Below are positions 16,818-25,423 of a stretch of DNA of 64,000 nt, piece after piece (the stretch's first letter is position 1; each line of letters starts with the position of its first letter). The stretch lies in contig NZ_LOAJ01000001.1 in the NCBI RefSeq assembly GCF_001542905.1, positions 2,852,001-2,916,000 of the forward strand, read 5' to 3'. The notes under the pieces were generated by a model. The model had not been told where the DNA came from. It saw only the letters and a program-made list of their open reading frames with translations, and ran no database searches. The translations under genes and the position numbers were made by a program. The stretch is from Halorubrum aethiopicum (lineage in GTDB: Archaea; Halobacteriota; Halobacteria; Halobacteriales; Haloferacaceae).

Positions 16818-17189
16818 ATGGCACAGCGCTACTCCTCGTTCGACAAGGGCGGGCGGATGTGGCTGCTCCAGCGGGTCACGGCCGCGTTCCTGCTCGTCGT
16901 GTTGGCGTTCCACTTCTTCCTTTTACACTTCGTCCACCACGCGGACGAGGTGTCCTTCCTGATGAGCGCCGGCCGGATGGAGACCATGAGCTACTACTCG
17001 CTCATGGTGTTGTTCCTCCTGACGGCCACGTTCCACGGCGTCAACGGCGTCTACAACGCCCTCGTCAACCAGGGACTCACGGGAACGAAACGCACCGTCA
17101 TCAAGTGGACGCTCGTCGCCGCGAGCGTCGTCCTGATCGTCCAGGGGATCCGGACCGCGAACGCGTGGGCGGGGATCCCCCTTTACTGA
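16818..17189 (+). CDS. sdhD: Succinate dehydrogenase membrane anchor SdhD
   Basis: A 123-residue partner anchor with three membrane helices. LLQRVTAAFLLVVLAFHFFLLHFVHH (seen at residues about 14-39) and ATFHGVNGVYNAL (about 75-87) carry the conserved His residues that bind haem and form the quinone pocket with SdhC. Start lies one base after the sdhC stop codon, and sdhB follows seven bases downstream. Confidence 0.9.
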   Translation: MAQRYSSFDKGGRMWLLQRVTAAFLLVVLAFHFFLLHFVHHADEVSFLMSAGRMETMSYYSLMVLFLLTATFHGVNGVYNALVNQGLTGTKRTVIKWTLVAASVVLIVQGIRTANAWAGIPLY

Positions 17190-17196
17190 TCGAACC

Positions 17197-18090
17197 ATGA
17201 GCACGCAGATACCCAAACAGACCGAGAAAGCGGAGGAGACGGCCGAAACCGAGACGGAGGCCCCCTCGAAGGGGGACGAGCGCCGTGCCGAGAAGCGCCG
17301 GCGGGCCGACGAGCGGCGTCGCCAGCGCGAGGCCGAGGAGGCCGAGAAGGCGGCGGCCGACGAGAACACCGTCGAGTTGCGCGTGTTCCGGTACGACCCC
17401 GACGTCGAGGGGAAACAGGAGCCGCGCTTCGACACGTTCCACGTCCCCTTCGAGAAGGGGATGACCGTCCTCGACGCGCTGATGTACGCGCGCGACACGT
17501 ACGACTCCTCGCTCACGTTCCGGCACTCCTGCCGGCAGGCGGTGTGCGGTTCCGACGCGATGTTCGTCAACGGCGGCCAGAAGCTCGCGTGTAAGACCCA
17601 GATCGGCGAGCTCGAGGAGCCGATCCGCGTGGAGCCGCTGCCGCACGCCGAGGTGACGAAGGACCTCGTCGTCGACATGGAGCACTTCTACGACCAGATG
17701 GAGGCGGTCGAGCCGTACTTCCAGACGAACGAGTACCCCGAGGGCGAGCTCGAAGAGCAGCGTCAGACCCGGGAGAACCGCGAGAAGATCAAGATGTCGA
17801 CCCGGTGTATCTGGTGTAGCGCGTGTATGTCCTCGTGTAACATCGCCGCCGGCGACAACGAGTACCTCGGTCCGGCCGCGATCAACAAGGCGTACCGGTT
17901 CGCGATGGACGAGCGGGAGGGCGAGGACATCAAACAGAAGCGCCTGGAGATCATCGAGCAGGAACACGGCGTCTGGCGGTGTCAGACCCAGTTCTCCTGT
18001 ACGGAGGTGTGTCCGAAGGACATCCCGCTCACCGAGCACATCCAGGAGCTGAAACGCGAGGCCGTCAAGAACAACCTGAAGTTCTGGTGA
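17197..18090 (+). CDS. sdhB: Succinate dehydrogenase iron-sulfur subunit SdhB
   Basis: A 297-residue protein carrying three Fe-S clusters. The [2Fe-2S] site is C112, C117, D120 and C132 (CRQAVCGSDAM); Asp in place of the third Cys also occurs in E. coli SdhB, so it is not a defect. The [4Fe-4S] and [3Fe-4S] ligands are C204/C207/C210/C214 (CIWCSACMSSC) and C262/C268/C272 (CQTQFSCTEVCP). Residues 1-57 are an unusually long Glu/Lys/Arg-rich, probably helical leader not found in the bacterial enzyme. It passes electrons from SdhA to quinone. Confidence 0.95.
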   Translation: MSTQIPKQTEKAEETAETETEAPSKGDERRAEKRRRADERRRQREAEEAEKAAADENTVELRVFRYDPDVEGKQEPRFDTFHVPFEKGMTVLDALMYARDTYDSSLTFRHSCRQAVCGSDAMFVNGGQKLACKTQIGELEEPIRVEPLPHAEVTKDLVVDMEHFYDQMEAVEPYFQTNEYPEGELEEQRQTRENREKIKMSTRCIWCSACMSSCNIAAGDNEYLGPAAINKAYRFAMDEREGEDIKQKRLEIIEQEHGVWRCQTQFSCTEVCPKDIPLTEHIQELKREAVKNNLKFW

Positions 18091-18130
18091 GGACCGAGAG
18101 CCAGACCAACCACACACTAATCCACAAACC

Positions 18131-19960
18131 ATGCACGAACACGACGTCGTCGTCGTCGGCGCGGGCGGAGCGGGCCTCCGCGCGGCGATAGCGGCACAGG
18201 AGGAGGGAGCCGACGTGGCGATCGTCTCGAAGCTGCACCCGGTGCGGTCGCACACGGGCGCGGCGGAGGGCGGAATCAACGCGGCGCTCCGGGACGCGGA
18301 CTCCTGGGAGGACCACGCGTACGACACGATGAAGGGATCGGACTACCTCGGGGACGCCCCCGCGGTCGAGGCGCTCTGTAAGGAGAGCCCCGAGGAAGTG
18401 ATCCAGCTCGAACACTGGGGGATGCCGTTCTCGCGGGAGGAGGACGGCCGCGTCTCCCAGCGGCCCTTCGGGGGGCTCTCGTTCCCGCGGACGACGTACG
18501 CGGGCGCGGAGACGGGCCACCAGATGCTCCACACGATGTACGAGCAGGTGGTCAAACGCGGGATCACGGTGTACGACGAGTGGCACGTGATGGATCTGGT
18601 CGTCACCGACGAGGACGACCCCGCCGACCGGACCTGTCACGGCGTCGTCGCCTACGACATCCAGCGCGGCGAGGTCGACGGCTTCCGCGCGACGGGCGGC
18701 GTCATCCTGGCCACCGGCGGGATGGGACAGGTGTTCGATCACACCACGAACGCGGTCGCGAACACCGGCGACGGCGTCGCGATGGCCTACCGCGCGGGCG
18801 TCCCGATGGAGGACATGGAGTTCATCCAGTTCCACCCGACGACGCTCCCCTCGACGGGCGTGCTCATCTCCGAGGGGGTCCGCGGCGAGGGCGGCATCCT
18901 CTACAACGAGAAGGGCGAGCGCTTCATGTTCGAGCACGGCTACGCCAACAACGACGGCGAGCTCGCCTCCCGCGACGTGGTCTCGCGCGCGGAGCTGACC
19001 GAGGTCAACGAGGGTCGCGGCATCGAGGACGAGTACGTCCACCTCGACATGCGGCATCTCGGGGAAGAGCGCATCCTCGACCGGCTGGAGAACATCCTCC
19101 ACCTCGCGGAGGACTTCGAGGGCGCGGACGGGCTCACGGAGCCGATGCCGGTCAAGCCCGGGCAACACTACGCGATGGGCGGCATCGAGACGAACGAGCA
19201 CGGCGAGACCGTCATCGAGGGGCTGTACGCCGCCGGCGAGTGCGCCTGCGCGTCGGTCCACGGCGCGAACCGCCTCGGCGGGAACGCCCTGCCCGAACTC
19301 ATCGTCTTCGGCAAGCGCGCCGGCCACCACGCGGCCGGAAAGGAGATGGGCGAGGCGGAGATCCCGACCGGCCGGACCGGCGACTGGGAGCCCGCGGAGT
19401 ACGAGTTCGAGGTCGACGTGGGCGCGGTCGGCGACCGCGGCCCGGCGGCGGCCGACGGCGGCGCGGTGGCGGCGGACGCCGAGGGGCTGCTCGAGGCGGA
19501 GATCGAGCGCGCCCGCGAGCGCGTCGAGGACCTGCTCTCCCGGAAGGGCCGCAACCACGCGGAGATACGTTCCGCGGTCCAGGAGACGATGACGGCCAAC
19601 GTCAACGTGTTCCGCGAGGAAGAGGGCCTCAAACAGTCGCTCGAGGACCTCCGCGAGGCGCGCGAGGCGTACACGGAGGTCGCGGTGTCGGATCCGTCGC
19701 GGACGTTCAACACGGACCTCATCCACACGATGGAGACGCGGAACATCCTCGACATCGCGGAGGCGCTGGCGATGGGCGCGCTCGCGCGCCGGGAGTTCCG
19801 CGGCGCGCACTGGCGCAAGGAGCGCCAGGAGCGCGACGACGAGAACTGGCTGAAACACACGCTCGTCTCCTGGAACGACGGCGAGCCCGAACTCTGGTAC
19901 AAGCCCGCCATCCTCGAGGGCGAGGCCAAGACGTACGAGCCGAAGGTCCGCTCGTACTGA
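18131..19960 (+). CDS. sdhA: Succinate dehydrogenase flavoprotein subunit SdhA
   Basis: A 609-residue FAD enzyme that oxidises succinate to fumarate. The dinucleotide motif is VVVVGAGGAGLRAA (6-19), and His41 in RSHTGAAEGGINAAL is the residue expected to bind FAD covalently. QFHPTTLPSTGVLISEGVRGEGG holds substrate-site His/Thr and Arg; GECACASVHGANRLGGNALPE is the second FAD region. A low-complexity Ala/Gly linker (about 436-455) sits before the C-terminal helical domain. It closes the operon, 40 bases after sdhB. Confidence 0.97.
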   Translation: MHEHDVVVVGAGGAGLRAAIAAQEEGADVAIVSKLHPVRSHTGAAEGGINAALRDADSWEDHAYDTMKGSDYLGDAPAVEALCKESPEEVIQLEHWGMPFSREEDGRVSQRPFGGLSFPRTTYAGAETGHQMLHTMYEQVVKRGITVYDEWHVMDLVVTDEDDPADRTCHGVVAYDIQRGEVDGFRATGGVILATGGMGQVFDHTTNAVANTGDGVAMAYRAGVPMEDMEFIQFHPTTLPSTGVLISEGVRGEGGILYNEKGERFMFEHGYANNDGELASRDVVSRAELTEVNEGRGIEDEYVHLDMRHLGEERILDRLENILHLAEDFEGADGLTEPMPVKPGQHYAMGGIETNEHGETVIEGLYAAGECACASVHGANRLGGNALPELIVFGKRAGHHAAGKEMGEAEIPTGRTGDWEPAEYEFEVDVGAVGDRGPAAADGGAVAADAEGLLEAEIERARERVEDLLSRKGRNHAEIRSAVQETMTANVNVFREEEGLKQSLEDLREAREAYTEVAVSDPSRTFNTDLIHTMETRNILDIAEALAMGALARREFRGAHWRKERQERDDENWLKHTLVSWNDGEPELWYKPAILEGEAKTYEPKVRSY

Positions 19961-20184
19961 CCCCGGCGTCGGGGACCGTTCAGGGCGGATCGTTCACGGT
20001 TTCCTATGCGTCGACGGTCGAAAGTACCGGCCGGATCCGGTCGGTCCGGCCGCGCTCCGGAGGCTTCGACATCGACGCGATCCGACGCGAACCGGCTCGG
20101 TGAGACCCGTACCGTCGGTCCTCCGTGATTCGACGATCGTTGAAATGGGGGTTTATTATCGTCGAACTCATGGCATCGAGCAAG

Positions 20185-20412
20185 ATGATAGAAGCCGAGA
20201 CGGCGTACGCGGCGGCACCCGCGCTCCCGCCGGAGCTACAGTCGCCGCGCGCGAAGCTGGTGTACCTCTATCTGACGACCAACGAACACGCGACGGTCGC
20301 GGAGATGGGCGACTCGCTCGGCATGAAGAAGCTGTCGCTGTACAGCATCCTGAAGACGCTGCGGAAACAGGACCTGGTCGCCCGCGACGGCGACGCCTAC
20401 GCGCCCGCTTGA
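20185..20412 (+). CDS. Small winged-helix DNA-binding protein
   Basis: A 75-residue protein that is almost entirely one winged helix-turn-helix: LVYLYLTTNEHATVAEMGDSLGMKKLSLYSILKTLRKQDLV, with a wing ending in RDGDAYAP. It probably regulates transcription, but no target is evident. The TATA-like TTTATTA at 20152-20158 is too close to an earlier in-frame ATG (20170) and 30 bases before the ATG at 20185, so I favour 20185. It lies between the sdh operon and a UDG-like gene. Confidence 0.75.
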   Translation: MIEAETAYAAAPALPPELQSPRAKLVYLYLTTNEHATVAEMGDSLGMKKLSLYSILKTLRKQDLVARDGDAYAPA

Positions 20413-20465
20413 CGGGGCGCGGCCGGTCCCGGCCTCTCTCAGTCTCCGCTCGCGATCCCCCGAGA

Positions 20466-20470
20466 CTTTA
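20466..20470 (+). promoter_or_regulatory. TATA-like CTTTA before the UDG-like gene
   Basis: Centred 27 bases upstream of the GTG start at 20495, which supports GTG as the start. Confidence 0.5.
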
Positions 20471-20494
20471 GGTCGCCGAGCGCCCAGTACGGCC

Positions 20495-21130
20495 GTGGAC
20501 GCAAGCCAGGAGGAGTTCGCGAACCCGTTCGGGATGGACCCCGACTGCGAGAACTGTCCCGAGCTGTGTGACCGCCGCGACCGCGTGGTCCACGGCTACG
20601 GCGACGTGGGCGCGGAGTTCCTCGTCGTCGGCGAGCGCCCCACGGCGGCCGCAGAGCGGAACGGGATCCCCTTCACCGGCGAGGGCGGCGGCGAACGCGT
20701 CCAGTCGATCTTCGCCGACCTCGGCTTCGTCAGGTCGCCGCCGGAGGCGACCGAGCCGGACGTCCAGAACGTCTTCTTCACGAACCTGACGCGCTGTCGA
20801 CACCCGGACCGGGAGCCGACCGACGAGGAGGTGGCGACCTGCGAGCCCTTCCTCAACGCGGAGATCCGGATGATCAACCCGCAGATCATCGTGCCTGTCG
20901 GCGAGCGAGCGCTCCGCGAGCTCGCGGTGGCGTACACGACCCGGCGGCCCGACTCCTTCGACGTCGAGGCCGAACACGCGACGACGATCCGCGGCCGCGG
21001 CTTCGAGATCGTCCCGATGCGCGAGCCGGACGCGATGGGCGAGGAAGCGGCGGACGCGTTCGTGGGGCACATGCGCGAGAACGTGTTGAGCCGGGACTAC
21101 CGCCAGACGAAGGGTCGGCGGAGCCGCTGA
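20495..21130 (+). CDS. Uracil-DNA glycosylase superfamily protein (family 4-like)
   Basis: A 211-residue protein. It keeps the Fe-S pattern of family 4 UDGs: Cys residues in CENCPELC near the N-terminus and C-x14-C in TRCRHPDREPTDEEVATCEP. The first motif reads GERPTAAAERNGIPFTGEGG, a variant of the family GEAPG..ED..G.PFVG.AG. The late HPS motif that inserts into the DNA helix and stabilises the transition state appears as MREPDAM, without His. It may therefore be a non-catalytic or altered-specificity member. The start is GTG. Confidence 0.75.
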   Translation: MDASQEEFANPFGMDPDCENCPELCDRRDRVVHGYGDVGAEFLVVGERPTAAAERNGIPFTGEGGGERVQSIFADLGFVRSPPEATEPDVQNVFFTNLTRCRHPDREPTDEEVATCEPFLNAEIRMINPQIIVPVGERALRELAVAYTTRRPDSFDVEAEHATTIRGRGFEIVPMREPDAMGEEAADAFVGHMRENVLSRDYRQTKGRRSR

Positions 21131-21142
21131 CCCGCTGAGTCG

Positions 21143-22309
21143 CTACTCCGCTCCGGAGTCGAAGGCGTCGTCGGCGATCCGACCGATCGAGTCGCCGTTC
21201 TCACCGAACGCGCAGTCGATGAGGATGTGTCCGCCGAGCGTCGCCGGCGAGATGACCTGGTCCGCGCCGGCCCGCCGGAGCTTGTCGATGTTCTCCCGCT
21301 GGGTCGCGGCCGCGACGATCCGAACGTCCGGGTTGAGCTGGCGGGCGGTGAGGATCGCGAGGGCGTCGCGGGCGTCGTCGTCCGTCGCGACCACGACGGC
21401 GCGGGCGTCCTCGATGTGGGCGCGGTGGAGCGGCTCCACGTCGCTCGGGTCCGCGGTCAACACGGGTATCGAGCGCTCGTCGAGCCGCCGTGCGGCCGTC
21501 TCGTCGGTCGTCACGACGGCGTGCTCGACGCCGTCCCGCTTCGCGAGTTCTTCGAGTATCGGTTCCGTCAGGTCCCCGGTTCCCAACACGAGGACGTGGC
21601 CGTCGAGGAGGTCGAACTGTTTCTCTGTCATCTTTCCGAGCGCCTTGGAGAGCTGCGCCTCGATGGCGGGCGTGAGGAGGACCCCGAGCGCGACCGCGAA
21701 CGCGGCGACGTTCATCACGAGCGCGGAGAGCACGAACAGCTTGGCGATCCCGGTGTCGGGGGTCACGTCGCCGTAGCCGACCGTCGAGGCGGTGACGACG
21801 GTGAAGTAGAACGCGTCGACGATGGTGTCGACGCCGGCGAACTCGTCGCGGAGCGCGTAGGAGCCGACGGTTCCGTACGAGATGGCGGCCGCGAGCGCCG
21901 CCGCCGCGGCGAGCTGCGTCGGCGAGGGGGTGAACTCGCGGTCGAACCGTCCCCGGTTGATCACGAGCGCGGGGACGGAGACGAGAGAGAGCACGACGAG
22001 CGGCAGCGAGAAGACGGACACCTGTAACAACCCCTGTACCGCGGTCAGCGGGAGCAGGACCGCCGTGGAGTGCCAGCCGACGCGGTACCCCCGCCTGAGC
22101 GCGAACCCGCTCCCGAGCATCGCGAAGCCGGTGATCGTCCCGGTGAAGCCGACGGTCCGCCGGACGAGTTCGGGAATGTGCGGCGACAGCGGGCCCTGAA
22201 CGCTGAACCCGCTGATGTGGAGCAGTCCGACGACGATGGACAACAGCGCCACGGCGAAGGTCAGGACCACCGAGGCCCGCACCGAGACCCACTCGCGAGT
22301 CCGCTCCAT
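21143..22309 (-). CDS. Potassium channel with RCK (TrkA-N) domain
   Basis: A 388-residue ion channel. Several N-terminal helices (about 10-125) precede the pore module, which has the K+ selectivity filter TVGYGD in TASTVGYGDVTPDTG (about 178-192). The cytosolic domain, HVLVLGTGDLTEPILEELAK onward, is a Rossmann RCK_N fold with GxGxxT. An RCK_C domain is not clear, and the C-terminus is short. A GTG two codons upstream is possible, but a TATA element (CTTAAA read on the plus strand, 22334-22339) lies 28 bases before the ATG at 22309. It diverges from two RCK_C genes, so K+ flux and its sensing appear linked. Confidence 0.9.
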   Translation of the reverse strand: MERTREWVSVRASVVLTFAVALLSIVVGLLHISGFSVQGPLSPHIPELVRRTVGFTGTITGFAMLGSGFALRRGYRVGWHSTAVLLPLTAVQGLLQVSVFSLPLVVLSLVSVPALVINRGRFDREFTPSPTQLAAAAALAAAISYGTVGSYALRDEFAGVDTIVDAFYFTVVTASTVGYGDVTPDTGIAKLFVLSALVMNVAAFAVALGVLLTPAIEAQLSKALGKMTEKQFDLLDGHVLVLGTGDLTEPILEELAKRDGVEHAVVTTDETAARRLDERSIPVLTADPSDVEPLHRAHIEDARAVVVATDDDARDALAILTARQLNPDVRIVAAATQRENIDKLRRAGADQVISPATLGGHILIDCAFGENGDSIGRIADDAFDSGAE

Positions 22310-22333
22310 AGGCACCCGGTGGCCGACACCGAA

Positions 22334-22339
22334 CTTAAA
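22334..22339 (-). promoter_or_regulatory. TATA box of the K+ channel gene
   Basis: TTTAAG on the minus strand, 28 bases before the ATG at 22309. Confidence 0.6.
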
Positions 22340-22410
22340 CCCCTCGCGGACGGCGCGGGGGTCGACGCGGATCGGAGCGGTCGGTGACGACCGTGCCGGC
22401 GGCGGTACTG

Positions 22411-22418
22411 GTTTAACC
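22411..22418 (+). promoter_or_regulatory. TATA box of the RCK_C operon
   Basis: GTTTAACC centred about 25 bases before the ATG at 22439; the divergent channel promoter lies 75 bases away. Confidence 0.6.
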
Positions 22419-22438
22419 GCTCCGGGAATTGTCGGGGT

Positions 22439-23731
22439 ATGGCGCTGCCCGTCGAGATCCTGTTCGGCATCTACCTGGGGGTCCTCACGGGGATCATCCC
22501 CGCGCTGATCGCCGGCGTGTTAGGGTTCATATTCAAGTACTTCACCGGGGTGACGATCCCCGGGCTCGGGGTCGTGGCGCTCGCGCTGGCGATCGCGGGC
22601 GTGAACGGCGGACTGCTCGCGTTGAACGACCAGACGATCCGCAGCTCCGACCGCGCGCCAGCGATCCTCACGGCGATCCTCGTCGTGTTGATGCTCTCGC
22701 TGTACGCGCACGCCCAGGGCGACAAGCTCGGCGCGAACGTCCCCAAGCGCGTCTCCTTCCGGAAGCTCCGCGAGCGCACCCTCTCGACCGACGTCGTCGA
22801 ACTCGTCGGCGGCCGCGGGCAGGTCCGCGTCACCGTCGCGGGCGAGGTCGGCGACATGGAGGGATACCCGCCGCTGCCCGCGGAGACCCGGCGGGCGATC
22901 GCCGACGGCGAGTGGACGTTCCCCGCGGACGTGCCGCTCGAGGAGCTGGAGACGCGGTTCGCTGAGCGGCTGAAGACGGAGCTCGAGCTCGTCGACGTGA
23001 GCGTCCGGATCGACGAGGAGGCGCGGGCGACGGTGGCGGCGGCCCCGCCGACGGGCGGGCTCTCCAAGCGCGTCCCGAAGGGGAAACGCGCCGTGTCGGT
23101 CCCGGCGCTCGTGCCGACCGGCCTCGCCCGCGGGGACGTCGTCCGGATCGTCGCGGCCGACCTCACAGTCGAGGGAACGCTCCTGGCGGCGAGGTCGGGC
23201 GGCAAGCCCGTCGAGGGGGGCGGCGGGTCGACCCCGACCGCGGCGGGCGGGGACGACCCGGAGGCGGACGCGCGTCCCGAGAACGGGCGAGGGGAGGACC
23301 CCCGAACCGACGGCGGCGAGCCGGCGGCGACGCCGACCGCTCCCCCGACGACGGGGACCACGACCGGCGGCGAGGGTCGCGTGACCGTCGCGGTCGACCG
23401 CTCGGAGGCGGGTCCGCTGCTCCGGGCCGGTCGCGGGCGGGTCCTCGTGTGCTCGCGTGGGACCCGCCGGGAGTTCGAGCTGACGACGCTGTTGCGCCGG
23501 GCGGGCAAGCGGTTCCGGAAGGTGACCGTCGTCGCCGGCGGGGCGCTCGACGGTCACACCATCGGCGAGGTCGGCGTCCGGGAGGCGTACGACGTGGCGG
23601 TGCTCGCGGCGCGACACGAGGCGGAGTGGACCGTCGCGCCGAGCGGGAGCCAGTCGCTCGCTGCGGGCGACGAGCTGTTCGTCGTCGGCACCCGCGAGGC
23701 GCTCGACCGCTTCGGGGAGGTGGCGGCGTGA
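22439..23731 (+). CDS. Membrane protein with C-terminal RCK_C (TrkA-C) domain, first of a pair
   Basis: A 430-residue protein. Three hydrophobic segments lie in residues about 5-95. A cytosolic mixed region follows (about 95-245), then a Gly/Asp/Pro-rich linker (about 255-315). The C-terminal 85 residues read as an RCK_C ligand-binding domain: GHTIGEVGVREAYDVAVLA and SLAAGDELFVVGTREALDRF. RCK_C domains bind ions or nucleotides and control K+ transport. No Trk-type pore is present, so it may be a regulatory partner. The next gene starts inside its stop codon, so the two are coupled. Confidence 0.75.
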   Translation: MALPVEILFGIYLGVLTGIIPALIAGVLGFIFKYFTGVTIPGLGVVALALAIAGVNGGLLALNDQTIRSSDRAPAILTAILVVLMLSLYAHAQGDKLGANVPKRVSFRKLRERTLSTDVVELVGGRGQVRVTVAGEVGDMEGYPPLPAETRRAIADGEWTFPADVPLEELETRFAERLKTELELVDVSVRIDEEARATVAAAPPTGGLSKRVPKGKRAVSVPALVPTGLARGDVVRIVAADLTVEGTLLAARSGGKPVEGGGGSTPTAAGGDDPEADARPENGRGEDPRTDGGEPAATPTAPPTTGTTTGGEGRVTVAVDRSEAGPLLRAGRGRVLVCSRGTRREFELTTLLRRAGKRFRKVTVVAGGALDGHTIGEVGVREAYDVAVLAARHEAEWTVAPSGSQSLAAGDELFVVGTREALDRFGEVAA

Positions 23732-25020
23732 CGGCGACCGTCCTCGCGGGGGGCGGAGGGACGGCGACCGCGACCGGCGTGAACTTCGGGGACCCGCGTG
23801 CGGCGGCGATCACGCTCGTCACGTTCGCGGTCCTCGCCGTGGTCGTCTCGGCGTCGGGCGCGCTCGTCTACCGGTGGTACTTCCGGGCGGCGATCCCGGA
23901 GGGCGTCGCGGTCCTGCTCGGCGTCTCGATCGTCGCGTTGTACCTCAACACCACGTCGCTCGGGGCGCTCGTCAGCGCGGAGACCGCGGAGCTGCTCACC
24001 GTCGAGACCGTCGTCTTCAACGTGGCCGCGCTCGCGCTCGCGGCGGTCGTCTCCCCGGCGGGCAGGTACGCGGGCGACCGGCTCGCGGTCGACGTCTTCG
24101 CGCTGTCGGGGATGAAGGGCATCGAGGGCGAGATGAGCCGGTTCGTCAGGACCGTGGGTCGGATGACGCCCGTGACGCTGCCGGCCGCCGACGAGATCGA
24201 GGACATGGACACGTACGAGCCGGTCACCGCCGAGAAGAAGGCCGAGATGGCCGACCGGACGCTGGTCTTTGCCCGCGGCCTCACGGTCGAACAGCTCCGC
24301 GAGCGGCTCGTCGAGCGGGTGAAGACGGATTACGGAGTCGGTTACGTCGACGTCGACGTCGCCGAGGACGGGACGCTCGAGTACTTCGCGGTCGGCTCGC
24401 GGGTGACCGGGCTCGGCCCGACGCTCGCGCCCGGCCGGGTCGCGGTCGCGCTCTCCGCGGACCCGCCGAACAACGCGACCGCCGGCGACATGGTCCAGAT
24501 ATGGCGGACGGACCCCGATCCGGAGCGCGTCGCGACCGGGGAGCTCCGGGGCGTCGCCGGCGACGCCGCCACGGTCGCGCTCGACGAGTCGGACGCGGAG
24601 CGGCTCTCCTCCGAGGGGGGCTACCGGCTGGTGACGCTCCCGGCGGAGCCGCAGGCGGACCGCGAGTTCGCCTCGCTGCTCCGCAACGCCGACGAGACGA
24701 TGGCGACGGTGACCGTCGAGGAGGGGAGCGAACTCGTCGGCACGACCGTCGGCGCGGTGAGCGCGGTCGTCGCGGCGGTCCGCCCCGTCGAGGGGTCGGT
24801 CCAGCCGATCCCTCGGCGGGCGTACGCGTTCGCGGCCGGCGACACGGCGTTCCTCGTCGGGCGCCCGGACGCGATCCGGCGGTTCGAGGCGGGCGCGAGA
24901 CCCGTCGAGGGCGGCGGAGACGGAGAGGGAGCCGCCGCCGGGCCGGACTCAACTGCCGACGCCGGCGACGCCGTGGATTCCGAGGGCGGCTCGGCGGGCG
25001 GGGACGTGACACAACGCTAA
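23728..25020 (+). CDS. Membrane protein with C-terminal RCK_C domain, second of a pair
   Basis: A 430-residue protein with the same plan as its upstream neighbour: N-terminal membrane helices (about 22-110), a cytosolic domain (about 110-300), and an RCK_C domain near residues 305-385 (VEEGSELVGTTVGAVSAVVAAVRPV and YAFAAGDTAFLVGRPDAIRRF). A Gly/Ala/Asp tail ends the protein. The GTG start at 23728-23730 overlaps the upstream TGA (GTGA). Equal length and design suggest an ancient tandem duplication and a heteromeric complex. Function in K+ control is inferred. Confidence 0.75.
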   Translation: MTATVLAGGGGTATATGVNFGDPRAAAITLVTFAVLAVVVSASGALVYRWYFRAAIPEGVAVLLGVSIVALYLNTTSLGALVSAETAELLTVETVVFNVAALALAAVVSPAGRYAGDRLAVDVFALSGMKGIEGEMSRFVRTVGRMTPVTLPAADEIEDMDTYEPVTAEKKAEMADRTLVFARGLTVEQLRERLVERVKTDYGVGYVDVDVAEDGTLEYFAVGSRVTGLGPTLAPGRVAVALSADPPNNATAGDMVQIWRTDPDPERVATGELRGVAGDAATVALDESDAERLSSEGGYRLVTLPAEPQADREFASLLRNADETMATVTVEEGSELVGTTVGAVSAVVAAVRPVEGSVQPIPRRAYAFAAGDTAFLVGRPDAIRRFEAGARPVEGGGDGEGAAAGPDSTADAGDAVDSEGGSAGGDVTQR

Positions 25021-25045
25021 TGACGCGCCCCCGCGGGGATCGGGT

Positions 25046-25318
25046 ATGGAGTGGAAGCTGTTCGCGGACCTCGCGGAGATCGCCGGCGACCGCGTCGTCG
25101 CGGTCGACGCCGAACCGGGCGACACGGTCGGAGACGCGTTCGAGGCCCTCCTCGAGGCGCACCCGGACCTTCGCGACCGCGTGCTCGAGGACGGCGAGGT
25201 GGCGGACCACATCAACGTGCTCCGCAACGGGAGCAACGTCCACCACGAGGAGGGGATGGAGACGGTCCTCGAGGCCGGCGACGAGCTCGCGCTGTTCCCG
25301 CCGGTGAGCGGCGGGTAG
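25046..25318 (+). CDS. Small archaeal modifier protein / MoaD-like (ubiquitin fold)
   Basis: A 90-residue beta-grasp protein beginning MEWKLFADLAEIAGDR and ending ALFPPVSGG. The C-terminal diglycine, after the family PPVSGG turn, is the residue pair that is adenylated by the E1-like enzyme UbaA. Proteins of this type (SAMP1) are attached to lysines or act as sulfur carriers in molybdopterin and tRNA thiolation. It lies 25 bases behind the second RCK_C gene and is probably co-transcribed, an unusual context for a modifier. Confidence 0.88.
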   Translation: MEWKLFADLAEIAGDRVVAVDAEPGDTVGDAFEALLEAHPDLRDRVLEDGEVADHINVLRNGSNVHHEEGMETVLEAGDELALFPPVSGG

Positions 25319-25379
25319 CGCGGTCGCGGCCGAACCCGGCCGCCGGCCCCCGTCGACGGCCGGCTCCCTCCCGACGACG

Positions 25380-25400
25380 GACCGATCGGTCGTTTCAAAC
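25380..25400. promoter_or_regulatory. Palindrome and TATA upstream of deoxyhypusine synthase
   Basis: GACCGATCGGTC (25380-25391) is a 12-bp palindrome. TTTCAAAC follows to 25400, about 28 bases before the ATG at 25424. The palindrome matches the centre of the TetR-type site at 8350-8365, but 12 bp can recur by chance. Confidence 0.4.
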
Positions 25401-25423
25401 GGTCGCGCGTCGCAGTGGCGGAC

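Noticed and set aside
17548-17611. SdhB appears to lack one Cys of the [2Fe-2S] cluster
   Set aside because: The Asp at that position also occurs in the active E. coli enzyme, so it is a known ligand variant rather than a defect.
25380-25391. Third copy of the TetR palindrome at deoxyhypusine synthase
   Set aside because: Only 12 bp match and no regulator is adjacent. It is listed as a weak candidate but not counted with the two TetR sites.
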